From an uncultured Christensenella sp. (lineage in GTDB: Bacteria > Bacillota > Clostridia > Christensenellales > UBA1242): a stretch of DNA of 64,000 nucleotides. The DNA lies in assembly GCA_949296965.1 (NCBI GenBank), contig CASFQL010000023.1, forward strand, positions 17,030-81,029, in the 5' to 3' direction. Below, in pieces: positions 48,703 to 56,922 of the stretch (positions within the stretch are counted from its first letter, which is position 1; each line of letters opens with the position of its first letter). The position numbers were made by a program, and so were the translations under genes. The notes under the pieces are model-generated. The model made no database searches and was not told where the DNA came from. It was given only the letters and a program-made list of their open reading frames with translations.

Positions 48703-48815
48703 AGGGAAAGGCGAAACCCGATATTAGAACTCGTATTAGTAATGTTGTTATTCACATTGTAATTGAAAGGCCCAGCACTAGATGTGTTACCCGCATTACC
48801 GCCACGAAGAAGACC
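48703..48815 (-). repeat. DGR template repeat B, template of the 831-aa target's VR
   Basis: Over 113 bp it matches the VR at 51258-51370 at all but 10 positions. All 10 mismatches are adenines in B (minus strand) replaced by G, C or T in the VR. B is rich in AAT/AAC codons (translated GGNAGNTSSAGPFNYNVNNN), as expected for a template. A conserved leader, GGGGATAATTCTTGTGC on the minus strand, lies at 48834-48850. Confidence 0.93.
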
Positions 48816-48865
48816 ACTAAAACCGAGAAACTAGCACAAGAATTATCCCCAAATTATTAAAAGCA

Positions 48866-48978
48866 AGGGAAAGGCGAAACCCGAAATTAGAATTCGCATT
48901 ACCAATAGTATTGTCTACACGGAAGTAGAAAGGCCCAGCATTAGTGCTATTACTTACATTACCGCCACGAAGAAGACC
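48866..48978 (-). repeat. DGR template repeat C, no matching VR in the window
   Basis: A 113-bp unit with the same invariant ends as B and D but different core codons (GGNVSNSTNAGPFYFRVDN in the target frame), rich in AAT. It does not derive from B or D by adenine changes alone, so it is an independent template. The same 17-base leader lies at 49007-49023. Its VR is presumably elsewhere in the genome. Confidence 0.82.
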
Positions 48979-49032
48979 AAATACTAAAAGTAAAAAGTTA
49001 CCGCACGCACAAGAATTATCCCCATACAAGTA

Positions 49033-49145
49033 AGGGAAAGGCGAAACCCGATATTAACATTAGTCGTTGTGAGGGTATTATTCACATTGTAATTGAAAGG
49101 CCCAGCATTACTACTGTTGTTAACATTACCGCCACGAAGAAGACC
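49033..49145 (-). repeat. DGR template repeat D, source of unit A
   Basis: A 113-bp unit directly after the reverse transcriptase gene, rich in AAT/AAC codons (GGNVNNSSNAGPFNYNVNN). It has an adenine at each of the 14 positions where unit A differs, so it is the donor. The leader GGGGATAATTCTTGTGC is at 49168-49184, overlapping the end of the RT region. No coding VR of D is visible in the window. Confidence 0.88.
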
Positions 49146-49187
49146 AAACGAGAAAACAGGCACGCACGCACAAGAATTATCCCCAAA

Positions 49188-50285
49188 TTAATTAGCACTT
49201 GCTAGTGGAAGTTGAATAGAAGAATTTAGAATTTGAGATTTAGCAAATAAACTTATTTTCTTTCTACACCAGCCAATATTAAAATAAGGCTTAACATAAA
49301 ATTTGTAAATTTTATTGCCACTAGCAACCTTTATTCTTGCCATATAACTGACAATTGCTTGCGCATCTAAAATAGAAAGCCTTGGCTTTTTGTAAGCCTT
49401 TTTAATTCTTCTTTTAGCACGCAAAAAAGTTTTTCTACGCAATGACATAAATGTTCTGTAAAACTTGTAACCTAAAAAGTCAATAGGTCGACCAGACTTG
49501 TCTTCGCCGACTTTAAATAATTTCCAATTTTGTTTCAAGTTTAACTTTTGCTTTTTTAAATAATCTTCCATTAAACTTTCATTTAACAGCAAAGTCCTTT
49601 TATTAGAAGAGAGAAAAACCATATCGTCCATATACCTAATGTAGTAAGGTATGTGAAGTTGCTCTTTTACATAATGGTCAAATTCTTGTAAATAAAAGTT
49701 TGCAAACCACTGACTTGTTACATTGCCGATAGGTAGACCGCTATCAACCGAACGAACAATTTTTTCAATTAGGGCAATAGTTTTGTTGCATTTTATAACC
49801 TTTCTAAACTTATCAAGTAAAATATCTTGGTCAACACTAGGATAAAATTTTTTAATATCAACTTGTAGACAATATTTCGTATACTTTCTATCCCTTTCTA
49901 GCCACTTTTTCATATACCTAATGCCATAACTACCGCCACGACCATCAATAGAAGCACAACTAAATGCGTATATTCCACGAAAAAAAATCGGTTTTAAGAC
50001 TAATATTAATGCCCACTGGATAATCTGGTCAGGGAAAAACCGCGGAATAAAAATCTCTCTTACTTTTGCCGTCCCTTTGTCGATAAGAGTTTTCTTTGCA
50101 TACTTAACAGGGTGATAACTCTCGTCTTTTAAAATTCTCTCTAAAATGTCTAATTTACTGTCCTTGTCTTTTAAAACTCGTTGAACATCACGCCTTTTCT
50201 TTTTTCCACGAGAAGCCATTTTTAGTGCTAATTCGAGTAATGCCCTGTCGCAAATTTTTTCATACAAGAAGCCAACTCTCCGCAT
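49188..50285 (-). CDS. DGR-type reverse transcriptase
   Basis: A 365-residue reverse transcriptase. The catalytic box is YIRYMDDMVFLSS, and motif 4 reads GLPIGNVTSQWFAN, the IGxxTSQ form typical of diversity-generating retroelement RTs rather than the QG form of group II introns. LQVDIKKFYPSVD holds the first catalytic aspartate, and REIFIPRFFPDQIIQWAL is the usual entry to the palm. There is no maturase or endonuclease domain. It copies template RNA with adenine-specific errors. The ATG follows AAAGGAC. Four template-like repeats lie immediately downstream and the target gene upstream on the same strand. No Avd gene is present. Confidence 0.93.
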   Translation of the reverse strand: MRRVGFLYEKICDRALLELALKMASRGKKKRRDVQRVLKDKDSKLDILERILKDESYHPVKYAKKTLIDKGTAKVREIFIPRFFPDQIIQWALILVLKPIFFRGIYAFSCASIDGRGGSYGIRYMKKWLERDRKYTKYCLQVDIKKFYPSVDQDILLDKFRKVIKCNKTIALIEKIVRSVDSGLPIGNVTSQWFANFYLQEFDHYVKEQLHIPYYIRYMDDMVFLSSNKRTLLLNESLMEDYLKKQKLNLKQNWKLFKVGEDKSGRPIDFLGYKFYRTFMSLRRKTFLRAKRRIKKAYKKPRLSILDAQAIVSYMARIKVASGNKIYKFYVKPYFNIGWCRKKISLFAKSQILNSSIQLPLASAN

Positions 50286-50717
50286 AAAAAAAGTCCTTTT
50301 GTAAAATTATGAGTTTTTAGAAAAAGTATTTAAAAAGCATTTTTGTTATTGATTATTTTCAATAACAATTTGATTATACATAAAAAAAGAAAATTTTGCT
50401 ACTAAAAAATTGAAGTTTTTAAAAAAAATTCACTAAAATGGATATAAATTAGTAAAATTTATAGAAAAATTTTGCCAAAATGGATAAAAATATTGAAATT
50501 TTTAAATTTTTTATAAAAAAGAAGTTATAATTTTGTATTTTTATTAAAAATCTATTTGTATAATTTTTCTTGTAGTTACAATTTTATTTAATATGATTTA
50601 AAGGTTAGTGTATTTTTGTAAAACAAACTATAATATAAGTTACAATGAGATTGACAATAAATTAAAATGAAGTTGACTAATTACTCTAAAAAAATAAAAG
50701 GACGATAAAAAATAAAA
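50286..50717. other. AT-rich region between the RT gene and cloverleaf copy 7
   Basis: Lies upstream of the RT gene on the minus strand, where its promoter is expected. No Avd-like small gene (about 120 codons) is visible on either strand here or up to 51247. Confidence 0.45.
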
Positions 50718-50812
50718 GGGCGATTTTGTGCGGTAAAAATTTTAGAATAAAATTTTTACAATGAAGTCCTTGGACTTCATACAAAAGTGAAACTTTTGGC
50801 ACAAAATCGCCC
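50718..50812 (+). repeat. Cloverleaf intergenic element, copy 7
   Basis: A 14-bp closing stem (GGGCGATTTTGTGC with GCACAAAATCGCCC) encloses a 12-bp stem at 50733-50759, ATGAAGTCC/GGACTTCAT and CAAAAGT gaa ACTTTTG. It is the best-paired member of the family. It lies within the DGR locus between target and RT. A TAATAGGTCGTTAAAAC motif follows about 45 bases later, as a close variant does after copy 2. Confidence 0.83.
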
Positions 50813-50856
50813 TGATAGTAGACATAACCAATTTTTTACAAGATATAGATTTTTTC

Positions 50857-51110
50857 TAATAGGTCGTTAAAACAAAAATTTGATAGGCTATTAAAATAAA
50901 AACAATAGGTCGTTAAAACAAAAATAATAGTAATTGAAATAAATAATTTTCATAGGTTATTAGAATAAAAGTTCTAGTAGTTATTTAATTGTTTAGTTCA
51001 TAATTATTTAATCATTTAGTTATTATTTATTTAATTATTGATTATTTATTTAATTATTAATCATCTAATTAATTAGTTATTAGCCATTTAGTTATTAATA
51101 TTTAGTTTAT
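50857..51110. repeat. AT-rich degenerate repeats
   Basis: ATAGGTCGTTAAAACAAAAA and close variants recur about four times between 50857 and 50970 (roughly 28-base steps), followed by low-complexity TTATTTAATTATT-type sequence to about 51110. No coding potential. Confidence 0.5.
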
Positions 51111-51114
51111 TTTG

Positions 51115-51240
51115 GGGGTAAAAAATATCGCGAGGCGCTTACGCGCCTAGGGCACTCACTGCGTTTCGTGTTATCGTGGCGGGGTCGCCACTACACTCAA
51201 CTTGTGAGTGCGTGAGTAGGGGGAAGGTTTTCCCCCTTAA
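51115..51240 (-). other. GC-rich, hairpin-dense block downstream of the DGR target gene
   Basis: Within otherwise AT-rich DNA this block contains AGGCGC-TTAC-GCGCCT (51133-51148), GCACTCAC...GTGAGTGC (51152-51211) enclosing GTGGCG-GGGT-CGCCAC (51176-51191), and finally the 8-bp hairpin at 51218-51237. It is noncoding and abuts the target gene's stop codon. The base composition suggests it travels with the DGR target region. Confidence 0.7.
51218..51237 (-). promoter_or_regulatory. DGR target-site hairpin (8-bp stem, 4-nt loop)
   Basis: AGGGGGAA and TTCCCCCT form a perfect 8-bp stem with a four-base loop, 20 bases past the VR's 3' end and 10 bases past the target stop codon. The best-studied phage DGR (BPP-1) requires a hairpin/cruciform of this size just downstream of the VR for efficient retrohoming. 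None of the template repeats has one next to it, which helps mark the true recipient. Confidence 0.8.
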
Positions 51241-51247
51241 ACCCCTA

Positions 51248-53743
51248 TCAGACGCCCAGGGAAAGGCGAAACCCGATATCAGAACTCGTACCAGTAATGT
51301 TGCTATTCACATGGTAAAGGAAAGGCCCAGCACTAGATGAGTAACCCGCACTACCGCCACGAAGAAGACCAAACGAATAGGTCGTTGCGTAAAGAGATAG
51401 ATTAGTGTTTACATAATAATAATCACTTAGTCCGCCACCTGCTGAACTTGAAGCAGTTTGAACACCTATTAAACTTTGCAAACCGTTACCACCTGTGATT
51501 TTACTTGTCCCTAAGTAGTTATATGTTCCAGCAGTAGTTGGTAAGTTATAAGACATTTGAGTATAATTATAAGGAGAAGTTACTAATGTTTCATAAGAAC
51601 TCTTGGAAGAAGAAGTATACCAATTTTTTGTTGTATAATTATAATCTTCAAAAGAAGTGTAGAGTTGAATTGTATAAGTGCTTGGAGAAACTTCCATTCC
51701 ATTAACAACATTGCCAAACACCCAAGTCCAAACATTGCCCCACGCATTGCACTGACCTAGACAAAATACCGAAGTGTATCTGTCGCTACCAACATAACCG
51801 TCAAGCAATACTCTCTTTGAGCCTGTGTTATAGACTAAAAATTGATTTGCATAAAGACCTTTTTTAGATATGGAGTTATTAGAACGGTTATCTGTATAAC
51901 TTGTATATTGATAGCCATAGGACATTTTTGCTTGGTTCATATAACTATCATTTGAGTTATAACAACCTATGACGGCGCCACCTTTTTCTGCTTCGTAATA
52001 AACCCTTGAAGAATTTGTAACTTCGCCTGCTTCGTTTTTGTCAACTGTTAGGAAAGTTTTACCGCTTAAAGTTGTTATTGTTACGCCGTTGTTGCTATTT
52101 ATATATAGCGAATATGTATAGGTGTTACCATAACCAACTTGTGATTGAGCATTGTTATTTGCATATTTTACTAGGTATAACCAATTATAGATAAATGCAA
52201 CATAATTTTCGCCTTGGGCTAGGGTAGCATTTGGAAGATATCCGCTGGCGCTTGTCATGCCTGCACTTTCCCACGCCTTTGTTAAGTTGCTTGCCCAAAG
52301 TAGCATATTTGCTTGGGTTGTAGAAGTCGTTGCACTTAGTCCGCTATTATTTTCGTATAGGTAGTAGGTCAACAAATGATTTACAGAACCGTTTGTGATT
52401 GGGGTGTAGTCATATACATAACTCCTTGGTATTATTCCGTTTGAGTTATAAGAAACTTCATAGGCAACAGAACCGTTTGCGTCCTTTGCGACTGTTCCAT
52501 CTTCATTATATTTTGGACTAAACATTGTGCTTTCAAAAGTTGCTGTGTAGAAGTTGTCTATTTTAACAGAGCCCGCAAAATATTTATCACTCACACTTAT
52601 GTATTGATAATCGCCCACTACCCATCTTCTTATATAAAATGTTGGGTAGTATGTATAAACATCTACCGTAAATGTTTCTGAGGCTGTAAGTTGTCTTCCG
52701 CTTGCTAACCTTGTCCCAGATGGGAGTGTTACTCTGCCACCATACCATTCAAAGTTATAGTTTAGGTCAGAAAATTTGCCTATTGGCTCTCCCGTTGCTA
52801 TGTCTATGTTAACAAGGTCTATGTCTTTATAAACTACTGTATTTATGTAATCGTCGCTTACGCTTGTGACTACATTGTTTGTCCCTGCATTTGTCAACTG
52901 TTGGGCTAGGCTAGATAAAGAACTGTTTTCTATTTTTGTGGCACTTGCGTTAAGTGTGCTATTGTATCCGTATTTTGTCCAAGCCGACCTTGAACTATTT
53001 AACTGTTGGTATACTGTTAAAACATTGTCCGCTTCATAATCTATATCTGGTGCAAAATTTACACTTAATGTTAAGTCGTTACTAACTAACTCTTGTTTAC
53101 TATCTTGCAACTGTATTGTGTAAACTTGCAAATATACATCATTTACATCTAGTGAAGAATTATCTAAAAACTCCTCGCCTTTATTTAGGTTGTCCGCTAT
53201 TTTGTTTAGGTAGGACATTGAGTTTGACGAAGTTTTGATTTTGTATGGGTCTATGCTCGCTGGGGAACTTGTGTCGAATGTATATTTTTTTGTTTCAACT
53301 ATTTCATAACTACTTGTCTGACTATTTGAAAATAGTGAGGTCGTAGGTATTATGTATCTATCTCCTATATTTTTTACAAAAACATATAAGGTTAATTCTT
53401 TCTCGCTAGTTAAATATGGAGTCAATCTCGTGCTTATTCTTGTAAATTCATTATCCTGTCCTAATATTGATATTACTTCTCCTGTTTGTTCATTTTCTTC
53501 AATTTTTGTATTCTCATTTGTTTTATCAAAGTTTAGGGACAGTCCTATGTCGTTGTCGTCCATTGTGTATCCACCCCAGATGCTTGCTCCTATACTTTGC
53601 GAATAACTGCTTTCATTTGCTTTTCTGCTCTCGTTTATTATGCTATATATAAGTTCAAAAACAACAAATGCAATAAAACACATACAAATGAATATATTTA
53701 ACATTGTATTATCTTTTTTCTTTACAAGTATATTGTTATTCAT
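51248..53743 (-). CDS. DGR target protein, membrane-anchored with C-type-lectin/FGE-like variable domain
   Basis: An 831-residue protein. Residues 14-38 form one hydrophobic signal-anchor (MLNIFICMCFIAFVVFELIY), leaving a large outward-facing part. The middle is Ser/Thr/Tyr/Asn-rich beta sequence. The C-terminal about 250 residues fit the FGE-sulfatase/C-type-lectin fold of known DGR targets: CNAWGNVWTWVFG at 665-677 corresponds to the usual WEWV core, and the end FGLLRGG...AGPF...IGFRLSLG carries the variable residues. The product is probably a surface binding protein with a massively variable ligand site. The ATG follows AAAAGGGGAAAA. The gene, RT and templates lie in one direction, with 960 bases between target and RT. 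Confidence 0.92.
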   Translation of the reverse strand: MNNNILVKKKDNTMLNIFICMCFIAFVVFELIYSIINESRKANESSYSQSIGASIWGGYTMDDNDIGLSLNFDKTNENTKIEENEQTGEVISILGQDNEFTRISTRLTPYLTSEKELTLYVFVKNIGDRYIIPTTSLFSNSQTSSYEIVETKKYTFDTSSPASIDPYKIKTSSNSMSYLNKIADNLNKGEEFLDNSSLDVNDVYLQVYTIQLQDSKQELVSNDLTLSVNFAPDIDYEADNVLTVYQQLNSSRSAWTKYGYNSTLNASATKIENSSLSSLAQQLTNAGTNNVVTSVSDDYINTVVYKDIDLVNIDIATGEPIGKFSDLNYNFEWYGGRVTLPSGTRLASGRQLTASETFTVDVYTYYPTFYIRRWVVGDYQYISVSDKYFAGSVKIDNFYTATFESTMFSPKYNEDGTVAKDANGSVAYEVSYNSNGIIPRSYVYDYTPITNGSVNHLLTYYLYENNSGLSATTSTTQANMLLWASNLTKAWESAGMTSASGYLPNATLAQGENYVAFIYNWLYLVKYANNNAQSQVGYGNTYTYSLYINSNNGVTITTLSGKTFLTVDKNEAGEVTNSSRVYYEAEKGGAVIGCYNSNDSYMNQAKMSYGYQYTSYTDNRSNNSISKKGLYANQFLVYNTGSKRVLLDGYVGSDRYTSVFCLGQCNAWGNVWTWVFGNVVNGMEVSPSTYTIQLYTSFEDYNYTTKNWYTSSSKSSYETLVTSPYNYTQMSYNLPTTAGTYNYLGTSKITGGNGLQSLIGVQTASSSAGGGLSDYYYVNTNLSLYATTYSFGLLRGGSAGYSSSAGPFLYHVNSNITGTSSDIGFRLSLGV
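51258..51370 (-). repeat. DGR variable repeat (VR) of the target protein
   Basis: The last coding 113 bp before the target C-terminus, residues 792-828. Its 10 differences from template B change eight residues: 798 N to S, 801 N to Y, 802 T to S, 809 N to L, 811 N to H, 814 N to S, 818 N to G and 822 N to D. Both ends are invariant: GGTCTTCTTCGTGGCGG at the 5' side and CGGGTTTCGCCTTTCCC at the 3' side, where the latter probably acts as the initiation site (IMH). Confidence 0.93.
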
Positions 53744-53891
53744 TAATTTTCCCCTTTTGCTTTTGTTTTTATATTATATATTATCTTCTTTCTAGCAATT
53801 AATATTATACTAACACAATAATTTTAAAAAGGCAAAAATTTTAGCGGGGTTTTTAGGTATTAAATTTCTGTCGGTGGGGCGGGAGAATAGG

Positions 53892-53987
53892 GGAACTATG
53901 TGCACCTAGAAATCGCGGAGAGATTTCTAGGGGGCGGAGTTTTTAAAAACTCCGCCTACAAAAGTTTCACTTTTGGCACATAGTTCC
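53892..53987 (+). repeat. Cloverleaf intergenic element, copy 8 (GC-richer)
   Basis: GGAACTATGTGC (53892-53903) pairs with GCACATAGTTCC (53976-53987). Inside are CCTAGAAATC/GATTTCTAGG, a perfect 24-base palindrome (GGCGGAGTTTTT and its complement) and CAAAAGT ttc ACTTTTG. It stands between the divergent DGR target and folD. Its stems are GC-richer than in other copies but the conserved arm is identical. Confidence 0.83.
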
Positions 53988-54124
53988 GTATTTTATCAAC
54001 TTTTTGTAAAATTCAGAATTTGGGACTTTCTATTTTATTAATTGAAAAGTCCTATTTTATTAAATTAATTTAAAATGAATAAATTGTTTGATAATTTGCT
54101 ATCTATGTTGTAAAATATATTTGT

Positions 54125-54967
54125 ATGAATTTGTTAGATGGAAAAAGTTTGGCTCTTTTACTTAAAAATCAAGTTAGAGAAAATATTGCAAATTGTTTTG
54201 CTAATTTTAAGCCTTTATTAGAATGTATTATTGTTGAAGGTAATCCTGCTAGCGAAACTTATGTAAAGTCTAAGCAGAAAGCGTGTGATTATTGTGGTTT
54301 TTCTTCTCATATTACTAGGCTAAGTAGTGATGTTTCTCAATTTGAACTTGAAAATGTTATTGAAAGACTGAATAATGACAGTTCTGTTTCTGCCATTCTT
54401 TTGCAGTTGCCACTACCTAATCATTTGGACGCCACTCGTGCTTTAAATAAAATTTCGCCTAAAAAAGATGTTGACTGTTTGACTAATTTCAATTTGGGTA
54501 GGTTGTTTTCGGGCAATTCTTCCTTTGCTCCTTGCACTGCTAGCGGTATTATTAAACTACTTGATTTTAACAACATTTCTATTCAAGGTAAGCATGTCGT
54601 TGTGGTCGGTAGAAGTTTATTAGTTGGCAAGAGCGTCGCTTGTTTATTTGAGCAAAGGAACGCGACAGTTACTCTTTGTCATAGTAAGACTAGTAATTTA
54701 TCTAGTTTAACTCGTCAGGCTGATATTTTGGTCGTTGCTATTGGCAAGCCTAAATTTATTACAAAAGATTTTGTCAAGCCTAATGCAGTTGTTGTCGATG
54801 TTGGTATTAATAGAATTGATGGCAAATTGTGCGGTGATGTCGATTTTGACAATGTTAAGGATATTTGTTCCTTTATTAGTCCTGTCCCAGGCGGTGTTGG
54901 ACCTTTGACGGTCGCTTGTCTTATGGAAAATACTTTTAAACTTGCTCTTAATAAATTTAGTTTTTAA
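54125..54967 (+). CDS. folD: Methylenetetrahydrofolate dehydrogenase/cyclohydrolase
   Basis: A 280-residue bifunctional enzyme that interconverts 5,10-methylene-, methenyl- and 10-formyl-tetrahydrofolate using NADP(H). Signature segments are ASETYVKSKQKACDYCG with the catalytic Lys and Tyr, AILLQLPLPNHLD, PKKDVDCLTNFNLG, the NADP-binding VVVGRSLLVGKSVA and ISPVPGGVGPLTVACLMEN. The usual GRSxxVGxP reads GRSLLVGKS, a small deviation. Length is normal. No good ribosome site precedes the ATG. It forms a one-carbon pair with glyA 37 bases downstream. Confidence 0.95.
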   Translation: MNLLDGKSLALLLKNQVRENIANCFANFKPLLECIIVEGNPASETYVKSKQKACDYCGFSSHITRLSSDVSQFELENVIERLNNDSSVSAILLQLPLPNHLDATRALNKISPKKDVDCLTNFNLGRLFSGNSSFAPCTASGIIKLLDFNNISIQGKHVVVVGRSLLVGKSVACLFEQRNATVTLCHSKTSNLSSLTRQADILVVAIGKPKFITKDFVKPNAVVVDVGINRIDGKLCGDVDFDNVKDICSFISPVPGGVGPLTVACLMENTFKLALNKFSF

Positions 54968-55004
54968 GTGATTTTAGTTTTTATCTATTTTTTGGAGGTG
55001 TTTT

Positions 55005-56234
55005 ATGAATTATAAAGAACTCAAAAATACTGACTTTGAAGTTTACAAACTTATTAAAAAAGAAGAAAAACGACAAAAACAACATATCGAATTAATTGCT
55101 AGTGAAAATTTTGTCAGTTTAGCCGTTAGAGAGTCCGTTTCTAGTGTTCTTACAAATAAATATGCCGAGGGTTATCCACAAAAAAGATACTATTGTGGGT
55201 GCGAAAATGTTGACGAGATTGAGTCCCTCGCTATTGAAAGAGCAAAAAAACTATTTAATGCCGAACACGCTAATGTCCAACCTCACTCGGGCGCTAATGC
55301 AAATTTCGCAGTTTTTTCCGCTTTGTTGAAGCCGGGGGACACTGTTCTTGGTATGTCCTTGCCAGCAGGCGGACATTTGACTCACGGCACAAAGGTTAAT
55401 GTTTCGGGGAAAATGTTTAACTCCATTTCTTACGGACTTGATAGCAATACAGAACTTATCGACTATGACCAAGTTGAACAACTTGCAAAAGAGTTTAAGC
55501 CTAAACTAATTGTCGCAGGGGCTAGTGCTTATCCTCGTATTATTGATTTTAAAAGGTTTAGACAAATCGCAGATAGCGTTGGCGCTTATCTTATGGTAGA
55601 TATGGCTCATATTGCAGGACTCGTCGCTGCGGGACTTCATCCTAATCCTTGTGAAGTTGCTGATGTCGTTACCACAACTACTCATAAAACTCTAAGGGGT
55701 CCACGCGGGGGTATGATTTTATGCAAAAATGAACTTGCTAAAAAAATTGATAGCGCAGTTTTCCCGGGGACTCAGGGTGGTCCGCTTGAACACATTATAG
55801 CAGGTAAGGCCGTAATGCTTAAAGAGGCTTTCTCGCCAGAGTTTAAACAATATCAATCTCAGGTTTTGAAAAACTGCAAGGCTCTTAGCGATCAACTTAA
55901 AAAGTATGGGTTTAGACTCGTTTCGGGGGGAAGTGATAACCATCTTATTTTAGTAGATTTGACTCCTTTTAATGAAACGGGTAAACATATTTCAGATTTG
56001 CTACATATGGCTAACATTACTACTAATAAAAATTCTATCCCTAACGAAAAATTAAGCCCTACTATCACTAGCGGTCTTAGACTTGGAACTCCTGCCGTTA
56101 CAACTCTTGGAATGAAAGAAAATGAAATGGTCGAAATCGCTGGTATGATTTATAAAATTGTTACTCAAAAAGAAAAAGCCGTTAAAGAAGTAAAAAAACA
56201 AGTCATTCAATTAATGAAAAGATTTACTAAATAA
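55005..56234 (+). CDS. glyA: Serine hydroxymethyltransferase
   Basis: A 409-residue PLP enzyme converting serine and tetrahydrofolate to glycine and methylene-tetrahydrofolate, which feeds Fol[49 protein letters not shown], the PLP lysine in [14 protein letters not shown] and [16 protein letters not shown] are all intact. The ATG follows GGAGGTG. It is probably cotranscribed with folD and ends at a hairpin terminator about 150 bases downstream. Confidence 0.97.
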   Translation: MNYKELKNTDFEVYKLIKKEEKRQKQHIELIASENFVSLAVRESVSSVLTNKYAEGYPQKRYYCGCENVDEIESLAIERAKKLFNAEHANVQPHSGANANFAVFSALLKPGDTVLGMSLPAGGHLTHGTKVNVSGKMFNSISYGLDSNTELIDYDQVEQLAKEFKPKLIVAGASAYPRIIDFKRFRQIADSVGAYLMVDMAHIAGLVAAGLHPNPCEVADVVTTTTHKTLRGPRGGMILCKNELAKKIDSAVFPGTQGGPLEHIIAGKAVMLKEAFSPEFKQYQSQVLKNCKALSDQLKKYGFRLVSGGSDNHLILVDLTPFNETGKHISDLLHMANITTNKNSIPNEKLSPTITSGLRLGTPAVTTLGMKENEMVEIAGMIYKIVTQKEKAVKEVKKQVIQLMKRFTK

Positions 56235-56387
56235 ATTTTGACTCAATTTGTATTTATGCTAATTACATTGTTAATTTTTTAACTTGTAAAGACTTTTTGT
56301 AAAATTTTGAACATTTATATTGGATTTTTTTCGCTCATTGTTGCAGATTTTTTAACTTTAATATTTAACTTTCTTATAAATTTTCTT

Positions 56388-56412
56388 GCATAGATTTATT
56401 CTATGCTTTTTT
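56388..56412 (+). terminator. Terminator of folD-glyA
   Basis: GCATAG (56388-56393) and CTATGC (56401-56406) form a hairpin followed by six T. Confidence 0.7.
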
Positions 56413-56453
56413 GTTTAATAAAACCACCAGATAGTCTGGTGGTTTTATTAAAC
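56413..56453. terminator. Very stable 19-bp stem-loop
   Basis: GTTTAATAAAACCACCAGA pairs perfectly with its complement at 56435-56453 around the loop TAG. A second imperfect AAAAAGCCTTAT/ATAAGCCTTTTT hairpin follows at about 56456. These lie between the glyA terminator and the integrase module and could mark the border of the mobile region or act as a back-up terminator. Confidence 0.6.
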
Positions 56454-56520
56454 AACAAAAAGCCTTATAAAATAAGCCTTTTTACCATGTTACATTTTTG
56501 ACTCAAAACTACTTCCTATC

Positions 56521-56572
56521 TTTTCGAGAAATGGGATACCCATTTTCGATGTTTAGTGATTAAAATCACAGT
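56521..56572. other. Two small palindromes upstream of the excisionase gene
   Basis: AAATGGG-ata-CCCATTT (56530-56546) and GTGATT-aa-AATCAC (56556-56569) lie about 100 bases before the excisionase start. They could be operator or integrase/excisionase binding sites. This is inference from position only. Confidence 0.35.
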
Positions 56573-56664
56573 TTAAAAATAAAAAATAGAAATTAAAAAA
56601 TATAAAACATAATATAAAAATTTAATTTGAAATAGAAAGAAATTTTAATTTGTTAGGAGGACAA

Positions 56665-56922
56665 ATGAATAATACAAACATCAATATAAACGACTTAATA
56701 CAAAATGAAGTAAATAGAATTTCTTTGAAATATGGTAAAGATTTTTTAGACTGTGAAGACCTTGTCAAAATCACTGGACTTGGCAGAGATAATGTTCGTT
56801 CTCTTATGAGAAGTAAAAACTTTCCAACAACAAAAGTCGGCAAAAGACAAGTTGTAAGCGTGCTCAATTTTGTGACTTGGCTAACTCTCAACAATGCGCA
56901 AAGTGAGGTGGATAATGGCTAG
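56665..56922 (+). CDS. Excisionase-like helix-turn-helix protein
   Basis: An 85-residue protein with a winged-helix excisionase/HTH_17 pattern: DFLDCEDLVKITGLGRDNVRSLMRSKNFPTTKVGKRQVVSV. Such proteins bend attachment DNA and turn integration into excision. The ATG at 56665 follows TTAGGAGGACAA; the TTG at 56650 that would lie upstream of that site is rejected. It overlaps the start of the integrase gene by eight bases, which is the usual xis-int order. Confidence 0.75.
   Translation: MNNTNININDLIQNEVNRISLKYGKDFLDCEDLVKITGLGRDNVRSLMRSKNFPTTKVGKRQVVSVLNFVTWLTLNNAQSEVDNG

Noticed and set aside
48817-49029. 70-codon open frame on the minus strand across template C, starting MYGDNSC
   Set aside because: It reads the template in the target frame, but templates are expected to look coding there. 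No ribosome site or domain supports it.
49188-50285. Reverse transcriptase as a retron or group II intron
   Set aside because: Motif 4 has the IGxxTSQ form, there is no maturase or endonuclease domain, and adenine-specific TR/VR pairs identify a DGR.
48428-53875. Nine-base direct repeat TCTGTCGGT on both sides of the DGR (48428-48436 and 53867-53875)
   Set aside because: It could be a target-site duplication of a mobile DGR, but a single 9-mer chosen after the fact within wide flanks is not significant, and no integrase accompanies it.
56388-56453. CRISPR-like repeats around the hairpins after glyA
   Set aside because: There is one 19-bp palindrome and one small terminator, not a spaced array.
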